This document shows positions 48,207-59,632 of a stretch of 64,000 nt of DNA, in pieces (positions within the stretch are counted from its first letter, which is position 1; every line of letters starts with the position of its first letter). Source of the DNA: Pochonia chlamydosporia 170 (Eukaryota > Ascomycota > Sordariomycetes > Hypocreales > Clavicipitaceae); contig NC_035791.1 of NCBI RefSeq assembly GCF_001653235.2, positions 5,456,001-5,520,000 on the forward strand, given 5' to 3'. The position numbers and the translations under genes are program-made. A model generated the notes under the pieces. The model had not been told where the DNA came from. It worked only from the letters and a program-made list of their open reading frames with translations, and did no database searches.

Positions 48207-49984
48207 GAGTTGAGATTATGTTTGTTCTAAAAATGGTCGTACTTAGCCCTACCAATACGATTAGATCCTAGTCGATCGAACCTGGTCTAATCCTGCCTGT
48301 ACCTGATCATTCCATTACCAGGCCAAACTAGGAAGGTAAGCTCCGAAAGCGCGGCTATTCAACTGTGAATACTGTGATTCACACTTTAAATAAATCTTAA
48401 ATTAAACAGTATACCGGTACTGTAGCTTGAAACGGAACAAGATCTTGTGTCTGTTGATGGGGTCAGTACTTGGCAAACGATTTACGATTTACGGATTTCT
48501 TGTTTCGTAGTCTCCACTGTTGTCCAGACTCCAGACCAGGCCCATCCTAACCGACGGGAAGTTGATGTACAGGTTTCGAGCCATACTGACGGCCATCTAT
48601 ATTGGCCTCGGGATCTGCCGTAGTAAAGAACCGCATTTGTAATTGACAGCCGTGCAAGCGAGCATGAGACCAAGCGTTTTGTCTGCAACCCGCGGTAGAA
48701 TCTGTGCGTAGGCAATTCTGGAGCGCCCTCTATACAGATGGCTTTCCACATGGCATTGATGGCGGCGAGTGCCGCTGGACAGAGCGGGCCATTCCTTGAC
48801 GCCTCGATAGTCCTTTCAATCTGAGAAATCGTGCTTGCTTCGACGAAGACCCTGTCTCATCCTGAAGAGCTGAGTGGTGCAGCAGCCACCGAAGAGGGCC
48901 TCTGTTGGAGTCATGCGTGGGTTTGCAGCCTCTTAGGCAACTGAGGGTTGTCGTATGCCATGATGGATAGGAAGTCTGTTGAATGCAGTGGTTTATCCGC
49001 GGTGGTAGGTGTATTCTTCAGCAAAACTTTATCGCCAATGTCATGTGCAATTGTCACTTTGCCAGATAGGCGGCCACCAGCAAAAGGGCCGTGGGACATT
49101 AGTCATTAGACATGTGAAGTAAATGTTAGTAGAGGTGACGCACATAAACGCGTGAAAAACGATGTGATGTTTCCAGAGCAGGGAAGTAATTTCGCTTAAT
49201 GCCTTCGATTTCGAGGGTTGTGCATGTCTGAAATACACTTGGTGTGGTATGACCGTGCACTTCAGAAATGGCAAAGTATTCAATGAGTTGCTCGACAGAG
49301 TAATTGCAGAGTCAAAGCTATTGTAATACTCATTAGCAAAGGTACATGCCCAGTCGCACTTATGCCACCTTTCTTCAACGCTCGCAAAACATCCACTGTC
49401 TGCTCGGTGTTGACCATGAATACGCTCCACGATCTATCTGATCCGCCGATGTTTCTGCACCGAAAATCAAGCGACGGGCATCTTGAATGACAGTGGCTAT
49501 CGTTATTGGTAATGGAAGGCATTAAGTCGACAAATTGAGAACTCGTCGCCTGGTGGAGTCGGAATCATAGGACATACGTTTCGATGGAACGGCGGGAGAA
49601 CAATGTTAGACAGAGTTGGATTTTCGGTAGATGTCTGACAGCTGAGTTTGTCAACTGGGCAGCTGACATGCATCAACCGGCACATGTTGATATCAGAGTT
49701 GCGGAATGGCATCATAAATGAGCATGATTTAGTTTAGAAGAGAAGGGGAATTAATTCAGTCGCTGCATTCTGTTTGTGCAGTTAAAAGTGTGACGATATT
49801 CGGTGAGCATTCAACCTGGGAAGGAGCGAGAGCATAACATAGCACCACCGCTTGTTTCCTTTTATCGGTTGGCAAAGGGAAGTCACGACTTGCCGACCAT
49901 TCAGTTCTCATATCAACACAACTTGGACCACTCATCACAACATTGCTCCTACAATTTACTTACATCTGACTATCAACAGCCACC
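48207..49984. other. Intergenic with possible decayed coding fragments
   Basis: About 1.8 kb. Fragments on the minus strand (for example near 48,750-48,490 and 49,500-49,000) look weakly protein-like in shifting frames, but no family could be assigned. The stretch at 48,240-48,480 is AT-rich. Confidence 0.35.
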
Positions 49985-51364
49985 ATGGCACATACTATTA
50001 CTCTACCAAATCGGCAAGATTCATATCTTCAGGATATTCAGAATAATTCTATCAAGACCAAATCACTCTCTCACTCCGCCAAGGACCCGGTCCCCCATCG
50101 TGGCAGCATCTTGCCGTTTTCGAGCCCTTCAGACGACAAGGAGAATCTCGCAACAGAGGATGAATTCCAATCGCCCATTTCGTATTCTGCCGCTGAAGAT
50201 GAAAAACCATGGTCGGCATAGGATCCCGCCAGTACATGGAGCCCGAAACGGCCAGCCCTTCGTGCGTTACTTCCCGAATCACCAGTCGATGAAGATCACA
50301 ACCTAGATTCCGAGGTCCCAGACATTGGTCACATTGTTCGAGGCCTGTCAGTGCCATCATCATGTCATCTGGCGCCAGAGTCGGACGATTTTCTGATCAT
50401 GGTGGACCGAGGTTTATGTATCAGTGACAATGGAATTCCGTCACCTCCTGCCTGTCAGCCATTCCACGCTCGCAGCGCTTCGTCGGCATACCCTTCACAG
50501 AGTAACAACACCTCCCGAATTCAATCTCCAGTATCAGAGCACTGCCGCGGCAACAGGCTCAGCTTCTCTGGCCTTTCACGTTATGGCCGGACCAACGATT
50601 GTTTGTCAAACCTGCAATCCGACACGCCAACGTCTGGGAGTCGGAACCCGGGTGACACCAGCAATCATGATCTCATGGCAGATACGGCAGCCGCCATCAC
50701 AGAGTGGCAGGGTGCAACTGCGCCCAAAAAGTCAGCCAGAGCTCACAACTTTGGCCTAGCAGATCACTCTGACTTATTTCCATCCGACTCTCTGTCACAG
50801 AGAGATGACTTCTCTCTGGCTCCATCAAGCCCTCCATCACTACCATCCAAGCCAGGACCAACTCACCGATCAGCTCAAACACCCAAACATGCAGACGACC
50901 TTGACACTCAATACGACGGCACCGTGGACCCCGGTCGCAATAGAACCCCTGAACCCAAAAATGGCCTTACGCCTGCTCTTGGGGCACCACCATTATCTCA
51001 ACGAGCTAAGCGAAAAGCTTCCGTGTTTTCGCTCTGGGGCTTGACCAGGTCATTTTCCAAGCGCCCCAAGGTCGTGGCCTTCCGGCAATGGGCAACCAAT
51101 GTGTACCGCGGCAGCAGTCGGCGTATCAGCAACGCATACGATCGCCTCAGGTACCAACGACAAACGCATTTCAGTGAGTTGGGGCCATGGAAAGGCATGA
51201 GACGTCGACGGCCAGTCCAACCCCGCAAGGGAACCGTACCAGGAGGAGACGGGGTATTTGAATACGAAAAAGATCCCAATGGCAATGGGGAATGGTGGAA
51301 GGACGGTGTGGGCAGGTATCATCACTTGTGGAAGAATGCTCAACGTAAACGCGCAGAAGAGTGA
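49985..51364 (+). pseudogene. Ser/Pro-rich unknown protein interrupted by one in-frame TAG
   Basis: The start is strong (CCACCATGG context at 49985) and the frame runs 78 codons to TAG at 50219-50221. It then stays open in the same frame for another 380 codons to 51364. The joined length would be about 459 aa. The protein is Ser/Pro/Asp-rich and disordered, except for a basic C-terminal region (RKASVFSLWGLTRSFSKRPK, RRISNAYDRLRYQR) and a Trp-rich end (GEWWKDGVGRYHHLWKNA). No intron with a phase-compatible donor can remove the TAG. Options: a single nonsense mutation (CAG or TGG to TAG), stop-codon readthrough, or a sequence error. The family is not recognised. Confidence 0.5.
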
Positions 51365-51539
51365 GAGGTTGCGGGTCAAGGCCCGAAAAGTAGAGATTAC
51401 TATTATGCATGCCTAGTAAAGTGGTTAGGCTACAGAGCCAAAATACATAACATGCTCTGTTTGTTATCAAACGCTCAAGTCATATGTGCCATCATTCCAA
51501 GCATACTCTCATCCTAGTACGCCAATATCATATCAACAT

Positions 51540-53276
51540 TCACAACATGTACCGAAAGGACCTCGCCGGCTCTACTTTCCGCCTCCCAGAGCCAACAAGC
51601 ACTTCTTCCTCCATCGTAGACCCATCCTGCACCCGCTCACTCTCCAGCTCATCCCACTTCCGATTCCTCCGTACCAAGTACCACCTCAGAATAACAGCCA
51701 ACACCGCAACCATCAGCATGGCAGAAGCACACGCCGTCATCCCGCTCGTATAATACGGTGCATCCCTATCAGGGTATAACCGCGTGCCGACGAGCGGACC
51801 ACACTGTCCGATAAACTGCAAGATGGCAAACCCACCGCCTTGCCGCGTCTGACTGGCCTGGTTGTTTATACTCCATGTTATAATGAGGGTGACGACGTTG
51901 AAGAAGCCTATTGCGGCGGGGTACACGGCCATGTACCTCAGAAACATGGGCAGGTTTATCTTCTCTGCTAACGCGAGGGCAGCGTACCCGCCCGCCGAAG
52001 CTAGCGCATGAAAAACGATGGGGATGGTGCGAGCGCGCAGACGATCGGACATGTGGGCGGTGAACAGGACGACTATAAATGCGAGGAGGTAGGGCGGCGC
52101 AGAGAGAGCCTGGGAAGTGAGTGCGTCGTGGCCCATTTCCGTCATGATCTTGGGGAGGAAGACGGGGAGAGACGAGTAGGCCATGTTTGTGAGGAAGAAC
52201 ATTGCTGAAGTGAGCCAGGCGACCGGGTCGGCGAGCAGGAGGAGCAGGTCGCGGGACTGGAGGCCGGATGTTGGCTGCTCGTGGCGGAGACGGAGGCGGG
52301 CGACTTTCTTTTCACGGGGGGTGAGGTAGCTTGCTGTGGAGGGGGAGTCCGGGATGACGGTGAAGGCGGCGACGGAGGCGAGCACCGAGGGCAGACCTTC
52401 GATGAGGAAGAGCAGGCGCCAGGGGGCGATTGGCGAGAGGGATGCGAACTTGACGATGATGTAGGCTAGTGTTGAGGCGAAGCTTGTCGCGAGAGGGGCA
52501 GCTGGTCATGTTAGTGTGTGTATGGGTGAGATGGGAGGTGGGTGGTACCTGAGATGAAGATGGCGGTTCGGAAGGCCAGCTCTTCTCGTTTGAAGAAGAA
52601 GCTTAGATAGAATGGTATGCCTGTGAAGCCTGCCTCTCCTATGCCGAGGAGGACTCGTAGCGCGATGAGCACAGGGTACGACGTAGCTATGGCTTGTAGC
52701 GACGCTGTGAGACCCCATGTGAAGACGGTCACAGAAACGACAATATGCGCCGGCACAAGCTTGAACAGCAGCGACATCCACTCAAACGCAATGTAAGAGA
52801 TATAAAATGCCGTCAGGGCCCATTCGTACCAGTCGTCCCGCGGAGGTGTAGTTTGCAAGTCCTCATCCATGCCCGCAATCCTCGCATTACCAATATCTAG
52901 CACACTGTTAGCCAGCCCGACATCCCAGGTAGAAAGGTGTCATACTCGACCGATCTAGGAAACTCAGCATGAAAAGCAACGCCACAAACAAAACCAGCTT
53001 CCTGTCGAATTTCCTCCGCACAGCCAGATCCTCATCCGGCGTGTACAGCTGGAAACTAGCCGCCGTACTCGCACTCATCCGTCTGTCCCCCCGCCCCCTG
53101 TCCGGCTCCCGCTCAACCATCTCGTAGGCCTCCTCGCCGCCGACCTCATCCCGCAGGTCAAAATCCTCAATGGCCTCGTCGTCGCTGTCGTCGAGGGTGA
53201 ATTCCGCGCCGGTCTGGGCAAATGACGGGGATGCCTCGCCCGGATTGAAGGGGCTGCGGCGACCGGTGTGGGCCAT
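51540..53276 (-). CDS. MFS transporter, anion:cation symporter (Dal5-like) family
   Basis: Plasma-membrane H+ symporter of organic anions (the family includes allantoate, pantothenate and nicotinate carriers); the substrate is unknown. Exons are 53276-52946, 52896-52549 and 52501-51540 (introns 49 and 47 nt), giving 546 aa. About 110 disordered acidic residues precede the first helix (LVLFVALLFMLSFLDRSNIG, the ACS hallmark, formed across intron 1). Then come NARIAGM, WYEWALTAFYISYIAFEW, RVLLGIGEAGFTGIPFYLSF, and AIFISAAPLATSFAS across intron 2. Further motifs are LPRLFLIEGLP-type APWRLLFLIEGLPSVLAS and the tail helices ending before a charged C-terminus. The ATG at 53276 follows upstream frame sequence that does not look coding. 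Confidence 0.9.
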
Positions 53277-54078
53277 TTCGCTGCTTTGTTTGCTGCGATG
53301 TTTCGGCCAAGGAACGTGCGGCACGGCTACAATGGAGGTCGAGATGGGGGAGCCATGCGCACGGATTTTCGGGCTCGTGTTCGTTGGGGGAAGGTGGTGA
53401 GCGTTACATGAATTTGGCTTTTGGCGGTTGATGGTGAGCTTGGATTTGGTCGTTTGTTGTTGATCGTCGGCAGCTGGAGCTGAGCTCATGAAGCTCCACA
53501 CGTGACGAAAGAGCTGGTTGGGGCATTTGACGGACATCAATTCCAACATATTTGAGTAAATACGATTTTGAAGCTTGGTTTTCGTTTTCTGATGTCAATC
53601 CTAGTACATTTCAGTCTAATTGGGCATTTGAATGGTTGGCCTAGATGCCAATGTGTTAAAACAGATAGAGCTACCACAGGCTCAAGCTCTTAGACTCTGC
53701 AGAATAAAGCAGTTGACCAGTTCCAATCCGCCAAAACCACACCCACCAGGCATAATATATCACGAGGTGCCTAACATACCATCGTCAAATGTACAATTTA
53801 GCACGCACATAACAGTCACTGCCTGCTGTACCACAATGGCTTCTTGGTGTTACACTATCTACCTACATATATAGACAAGTAAACAAAGACACCTGCAAAT
53901 ACAAATACACCAACAATCTAAATAGAAGACACTTCCGCGGTCAGCACATCCATACACTCAACCCATTACACTCCGCCACACGTCTCTTCAGTCTTTCAAG
54001 CCCGAAATCCATCCAGCGCCATGCTACAAAAGTCATAACTCTGTAAAATCATAGTCTTCGTAAATTTTCAACCCCCAT
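53277..54078. other. Intergenic, no gene seen
   Basis: The MFS promoter and the 3' flank of the next gene. No supported features. Confidence 0.45.
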
Positions 54079-54906
54079 CTATGAATCCTTCTTAGAAAAT
54101 AACCGCCGTATAGACAACTTCCTCTTCAACCGCGGAGCCGGCTGGCCCTCCGACTTGAACGGATCCTGCTCAAGAAAAGCCGGCAACGGCGCTTCACTCG
54201 TCTTCTTCTGCGACGTTATCCGCAAGGCATTCCCGGAACTAGGTCGATTATTCCTCTCATCCATCACTCGTGTCTGTGTTCGGGGCGGTGCTATCGTTTC
54301 CGTCGGCACAGGCTCATCATACGCGTGTACATCCTCCTCCGGTGCCTCCCGATCGCCGTCATCACAGACAACCACATACCATCGCAGTTGCTCTTCCGGC
54401 TGGACTTGTTCCCGTAGTCTTTCCAACCACGATGCGTTCCTCTCCTTCATCGTCTTCTCGTATTGTGCCATTTCGGCAAGAATGTCTGCGCCCAAATCCA
54501 CACGGATGACGTGGTCCGCAAGATAGGCGTACGGCCGTGCAGCATGTTCCATTTCATTCATGTCATATTCTTCCAGAAGCTTCACCGGCGACCATTGGTG
54601 TACGAGGACATTGTCCTCTGCAGGAGACAGCTTCGACGTCGGCATAGCCAAGTCATCGTCGTAAATCTGCAGCCGCTTTTCTTGGGTCGGCGTTGTAGTG
54701 TCGGAGTCGGGTCGTGTGACGGTTCCGTCCTCGTTTTCTAGTCTCGGTATAAAGTCGTAGGACTCGGCAAGCTGGCTGAGCAGCAGGGCGGCAGTGTCTC
54801 GTCCGACAATCCAGTCTGGTGCGCAGTCGTCGAGGTTGTTGAGAATGACAAAGATGCGGATGTTTCTGCGGTACCACCGGAATCCATGGCACAAATATGT
54901 AGGCAT
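54079..54906 (-). CDS. Conserved Pezizomycotina protein of unknown function
   Basis: Single-exon 275-aa protein. It begins MPTYLCHGFRWYRRNIRIFV, with ILNNLDDCAPDWIVGRDTAA following. This is a block I know from uncharacterised proteins throughout filamentous ascomycetes. The middle holds ENVLVHQWSPVKLLEEYDMN-like sequence (at 54600-54545) and LRWYVVVCDDGDREAP. The C-terminus is basic and Ser-rich (RLKRKLSIRRLFSKKDS). No signal peptide, helix-rich membrane span or enzymatic motif is visible, so it is probably soluble and intracellular. No function is offered. Confidence 0.8.
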   Translation of the reverse strand: MPTYLCHGFRWYRRNIRIFVILNNLDDCAPDWIVGRDTAALLLSQLAESYDFIPRLENEDGTVTRPDSDTTTPTQEKRLQIYDDDLAMPTSKLSPAEDNVLVHQWSPVKLLEEYDMNEMEHAARPYAYLADHVIRVDLGADILAEMAQYEKTMKERNASWLERLREQVQPEEQLRWYVVVCDDGDREAPEEDVHAYDEPVPTETIAPPRTQTRVMDERNNRPSSGNALRITSQKKTSEAPLPAFLEQDPFKSEGQPAPRLKRKLSIRRLFSKKDS

Positions 54907-55856
54907 GGTTCCATCCGCCCCGCCGATTGCGGACAGTGGGTTTGCTCGTGGGAAGCGTAGAACTTGAAGCTCACACCGAGATTCCGAAGCGCTGCCTTGG
55001 TGTCTAGTCTGCTTGTTTGCTGCGATGGATGGAACCTGGAACCTTCAGCTCGCGTTGATTGTTGCGGTGGAAAAGTGTCGTCGCTTGGCGAGTACAGTCG
55101 GAAAACTGAGTCGTGAAGTCTCCAATGGCTGATTCAAGGCCAGGGTTACACAATGGCAGGGTCACTCAAAGGCCATAGCAGAAGCTGAGCTGAGCGTGGG
55201 CGTGGGCTGGTTGAGGTCCATGGGTTGTTTGGTCAATCAACTCGGATTACGGACTTACGACGATGGCAGTTGCCAATTTGTGGAGCTTGACGTCTCGACT
55301 TGACGACTTGACGACAAGTTGATAACCGCATCTCCGTCACCATCAATTGATCAGTCACGGTCGTACAGATACTCCATCATCACAATCACAACCGGAGAAT
55401 CAAGTTTGTCAATTTTCAGGTTTCACGCAGTGACCACGAGTTGGGTCACTAAACACCAACCAGTGTCGATCTACACCTCAGCCTGGGCTGGGTCGGTCCC
55501 TCATCATTCCCGAACTCCGTTGTGGAGACAATTTTCCTTTTTCTCAGTCGTGTCAAGCAAGTTGGTTCTGCTTTCTGTTGGTGCAACGACTCACAAGGCA
55601 AGGGTCACATTGACATTAATTTACTTTTCAACATTACGTACTACTGTACCTTAGAAAGCTGAGATTGGTATTGACAAAGTACAAACGCCGTCCCACAATG
55701 TTATTCCAAGCAATGCTTTTCCTTGTCCTGATTCGTTGAGTTCCAAGGTTGTCCATCCAATCCACCTTTACTGCCGTCATTTCATCGTTGAACCTCTAAC
55801 CCATAAACAAATCTTTCCATCTTTAAGGCCCTCGTTTTAATATCTATCTTGGCCCT
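54907..55856. other. Intergenic, no gene seen
   Basis: The promoter side of the conserved unknown gene and the 3' flank of the homeobox gene. Only short unsupported frames. Confidence 0.45.
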
Positions 55857-58800
55857 TTATTCATATACAGATGGTTCTCTTAAGAGGCTCACGCCTCCCA
55901 ACTCTTCGTCTTGCTCTTGTATATCTGTCTGCAACATGTTGATATCAAAGTCAAAGTCCATGTCGTTCAATATATCACCCAACTCCGCGTCAGTAATATT
56001 CACATCCATGTTTGACGGTAACAAGGATGGCTGTTGGTCGGTCTTGTCGCCATCAGCAGGAAGAGCACGGGGCATCTTGCTCATCATCCAAGTCTTGAAT
56101 TTTTCGAGCAGAACGGGATCATCTGCAGCTGTCTCAGTTGTGTTGAGAATGTCCCTTGCTCGAGTCTGCATCGCCGAATCTGTAGGAAGACGGCCCGTAT
56201 CTGTCACCTTCTTTTGTACAAACTCTACGAGTCCCGATTCCAGTTCCCGAGAGCAAAACACATTCGCAGGACGACTATTCTCGGAAAGTAATGTCTCCAG
56301 GAAGTGGTTTGCAGCATCGTGCCCAGCCTTGAATGGCTTGGCTCCATCTCGCATATTAACCTCGATGTCCTCAAGGAACGGTCCCAGGCTGCCCTTGGGG
56401 TAGGCATATGGAGGGGCAAAGCCTGAGCCACCTTGAGATAGGGACCACGAGTATCCTGCTGGTAAACCTGGTCCGGGCTCCTTGGCAATGCCAACGTCAC
56501 GCTTGAATCGCTGCAGCCATTCAGCGTTATCTGCAGCAGTCTGATTCCAAGGATCATCACTACCAATCCTAAGTCAGTACCCAGGTTCCTAAATCGAGGG
56601 GACGTGCTTCACAGGGTGGACTTACTCGTCATAGAGGATCCATCGTGCTTGATATTGCAACTCGTCATCAGTGGGGGTATGCCTATTCGGGTTGTTCAGT
56701 GACATTGTTGATTTAACCCAGCGCCTCAATTCCTTTGCCAGTCGCCGATAGCAATTGGCATCATTGAGAAAGAATGGCATGTTTCTATGCCCATCAAGAG
56801 ATAGCAAATGCTGGAAATCATTCTGCCCCAATATTTTTGGGGACTGCTCCGTGGACTTGGGGGACTTGTGGTATGATGTCGGTCCTGTGCTAGCTGTGGT
56901 GGTCACGGCTTGAACAGATTCAGCAGTTGTGGTGGTGATGGTGGCCGCATTTGCGGGAGAACCGCCTTCGGGATGGCGAGCCTTGAATGACTCGAGCCAC
57001 TGCAAATTGTCCGCTGCAGTTTGGTTCCATCCGTCGTCGAACTCGTAGATAATGATACGAGCTTGTCGTTGTAAGTCCTCGTCGGTTGGCTCGTGGCCGA
57101 GTGACCGCTGCTGCCTGAGGAATTCCGCCAATTCAGATTCCAAACGAGAATAGCTGTGAATGGTTGAGTCAATCGAGGTTGGATCCTTGGACCGCACAGT
57201 TTCGTGTTGGACATCTTCGGTTCGTGGCAGATTGGCCCGACGTCGGAAAGGCACCAGCCACTCGGTCGAAGATGTAATTAGTCGGAGGAGCCAGTTGGCA
57301 ATCGTCTCGGATGGGTGGGTGCAAACTTCTTCAACTCTGCCGACAATCTTACATGCTTCTTCCTGCAGCTCATCATCCATTGCCGTTAGCCCCAGGAGCC
57401 TCTTTGCAGTGACAAACGAGTGTAACTGCCGCTCCATGGGACATTCTTCGAATAAATTGTCCTTGCCGTTAATCTTCAACGTTGCCAGCCTGCTTTCAGC
57501 GGCACCACGTAAGGGACCAAACCTTGCCTTCTGAGCGATGCCGTCGTTGGACATGATAAGATCACGAAGCCACGAGTTTTGGGTTGCAATGCCTTGCAAA
57601 GACAACAACTCTGATGCGAAAATGATACGGCATCCTTCCAACCGCATGTCGTCGTCGTTCGGTGCTCCTTGATGTTGCTCCCAGTGATTGGCGCCGAAAT
57701 AGGCCAGTTCCAGCTTGATAAGGTCGTAGGCATTGCGCGGCGACTCAGGCGGGGAGTGAGAAGCTACGTACGGTAGTGGAGATACGCGTTCATGATGAAT
57801 CAGATCTATTCTTAAAAGTTAGACACCGGTAACTGATCTATGGGAAACTGCAAAGGCCTCATACACGGGGGGATAGAGTTTTCGACCATGTCGAGAACAG
57901 GCACATCAAAACCCCAGTCACCCTTCCAATCAGCCATGGAGTACCCAGTCTTGAAGTGCTCCGCCAAGTGGTCAACTCGAATGGTCCACGTATCCATCAC
58001 GATGCCGCAGAAACCGCACCGAGATCGAATCTCGGGTGTCGCCACCTTCCACTGCTTCATGGCCCAGTCCATAAACTTGACATTGTGCACCAACCGCAAG
58101 TGCTGGTTAAGGTGGTCTTTCCTGTAAAAGGTACGCTCTTCAAGTGTTCGCTCTTGGCATGCAGAGTGATTGTGGCCCTCGACATGTGCATCATCCGGGT
58201 TTTCGAGCCCACAAAAGACGCACGAAAGAACGCCGGTGTCTGGGTTTACAGCACGAGGACCATCCGGGGCGCAGACCCAGCGCTCCAGGGACAAGTGCAG
58301 CGACTTCTCGTGCCGTTGCCAGTCATGCTTTGTTCTGAAAGTTTCGGTGCAGAAGGTACACTGGAAGGTCTTGAGAGGAGCTGCCAGGCTGTTTCCACCG
58401 GCATCTTTGGTTGTTTTTGGCGTTGCCCTTCTTCGCCTCCTGCGGCGTGAGCGGGAACTGAATGGAGCAGAACCAAATGAGCCCCAAGAGTTGCGAGAGC
58501 CGTGAGAATACGCAGAGTTCCGAGACCCGTTACTGGAGTGGGATGTGCCCAAACTGCTCGTCGATGACTGATTGCAAAGCGACCTGCTGGAACCGTCATC
58601 GGTGTAGTTGAAACTATACGGACTGTTGAGGCCAGAAGACAGCGCTGACGAAGATGACGCCGTGACAGCCCTGGCAATGGCAGTCACGGATGCTGGTTCA
58701 TGTTCAGGAGGCGAATGCTCCCAACGCTGTAGAGGGTTCATGGCTTCCAGTGCGGGTGTGCCCCGTCTCTGGGGAATGTCGATAGATCCAGCCCAGTTGC

Positions 58801-59632
58801 CTACATGTGGCGATGTTGAGCGAGGGGGCTGCACCTTGCCTCTTCGGCGTGCATTTGCCAACCAGTTGGTGATCTGGGTCTTATTCAGTCCCGTTTGGCG
58901 TTGCAAAGCTTCTTTCTCCTCGTCGCTGGGGTATGGGTGTCTGTTGTGAGTCGACAGCCAATTCTTGAGGATTCTTACCGATTCCCGGGAGAATCGAGCT
59001 CCAATTTTAGGCGGAGGGCCACCCCGAGCGGCCGCTGAGTTGCCACTGTCGTCTGCAGGTGTAGCAGACCTATTGAGGAAATCCAAGGCTGAGGAGGGAA
59101 GCGAGCTCGGTTGTGCAATATCTGCAAACAACTCCTGGTTGGTAATGGGATTGGGGTGATCGCCCATAATGGGCCATGGGTTGGCTGGGAAGACGCTCGA
59201 CGCCGGGTCAATGTCAATGGCATCAGACATTCCCCCTCCAAAACTACACTCAACACGAAGAGCAACGCAACTTGTACAGTAGCCCTTGTACCGACCTTCC
59301 TTTATTTTCTTGCAGGAGAAGCCGCCCAGGGCACAGTGGGCACACGGGTTTGCAACATGCTCTGCGAAGGCTAGTGGAGGAGTGCCGTCCATGGGAAGAT
59401 CAGAAAGGCCAACTGTGGCTCCCAGGGGATTAGTGTTTTGTGAGAAATGCTGCAAAGCGTGGAAGCTGAAGTCGTCCTCGTTCACATTGGCAAGGACGAG
59501 GCCAATGTTCTCAGAATCCAGGTCGTTGTCTATTCCAGCAAGGGTTGCGTCTTGAGTGAAGGCTTCCGTGCCTACACAGGCGCCTGCCTTGTCCCAGTTG
59601 ACGAACTCGTCCATCTCGTCAATGGAAGCCAT
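55857..59632 (-). CDS. Homeobox + C2H2 regulator with tandem CENP-B/Tc5-like HTH repeats
   Basis: Large putative nuclear transcription factor. Exons are 59632-57865, 57805-56626 and 56559-55857 (introns 59 and 66 nt), giving 1216 aa. Residues around 95-130 hold a Cys-rich cluster (CAHCALGGFSCKK, then YCTSCVALRVEC). A TALE-like homeodomain lies around 210-265 (SVRILKNWLSTHNRHPYPSD, then LNKTQITNWLANARRRGK). A Ser-rich linker with an Arg run (RSRRRRRRRAT) follows, then several C2H2-type fingers from about residue 410 (FQCTFCTETFRTKHDWQRH, CVFCGLENPDDAHVEGHNH, CGFCGIVMDTWTIRVDH). The second half has about five related segments with the pattern L-x(2)-F-V ... PTD-x2-LQ-x2-AR-I ... W-L-x2-FK, spanning roughly 57760-56070. 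An acidic C-terminus follows. I know the homeobox-C2H2 combination as a conserved fungal regulator; its targets here are unknown. Confidence 0.88.

Noticed and set aside
49000..49520. Possible decayed acyltransferase-like gene on the minus strand
   Set aside because: One fragment (VNTEQTVDVLRALKKGGISA) looked enzyme-like, but no second matching block was found in any frame.
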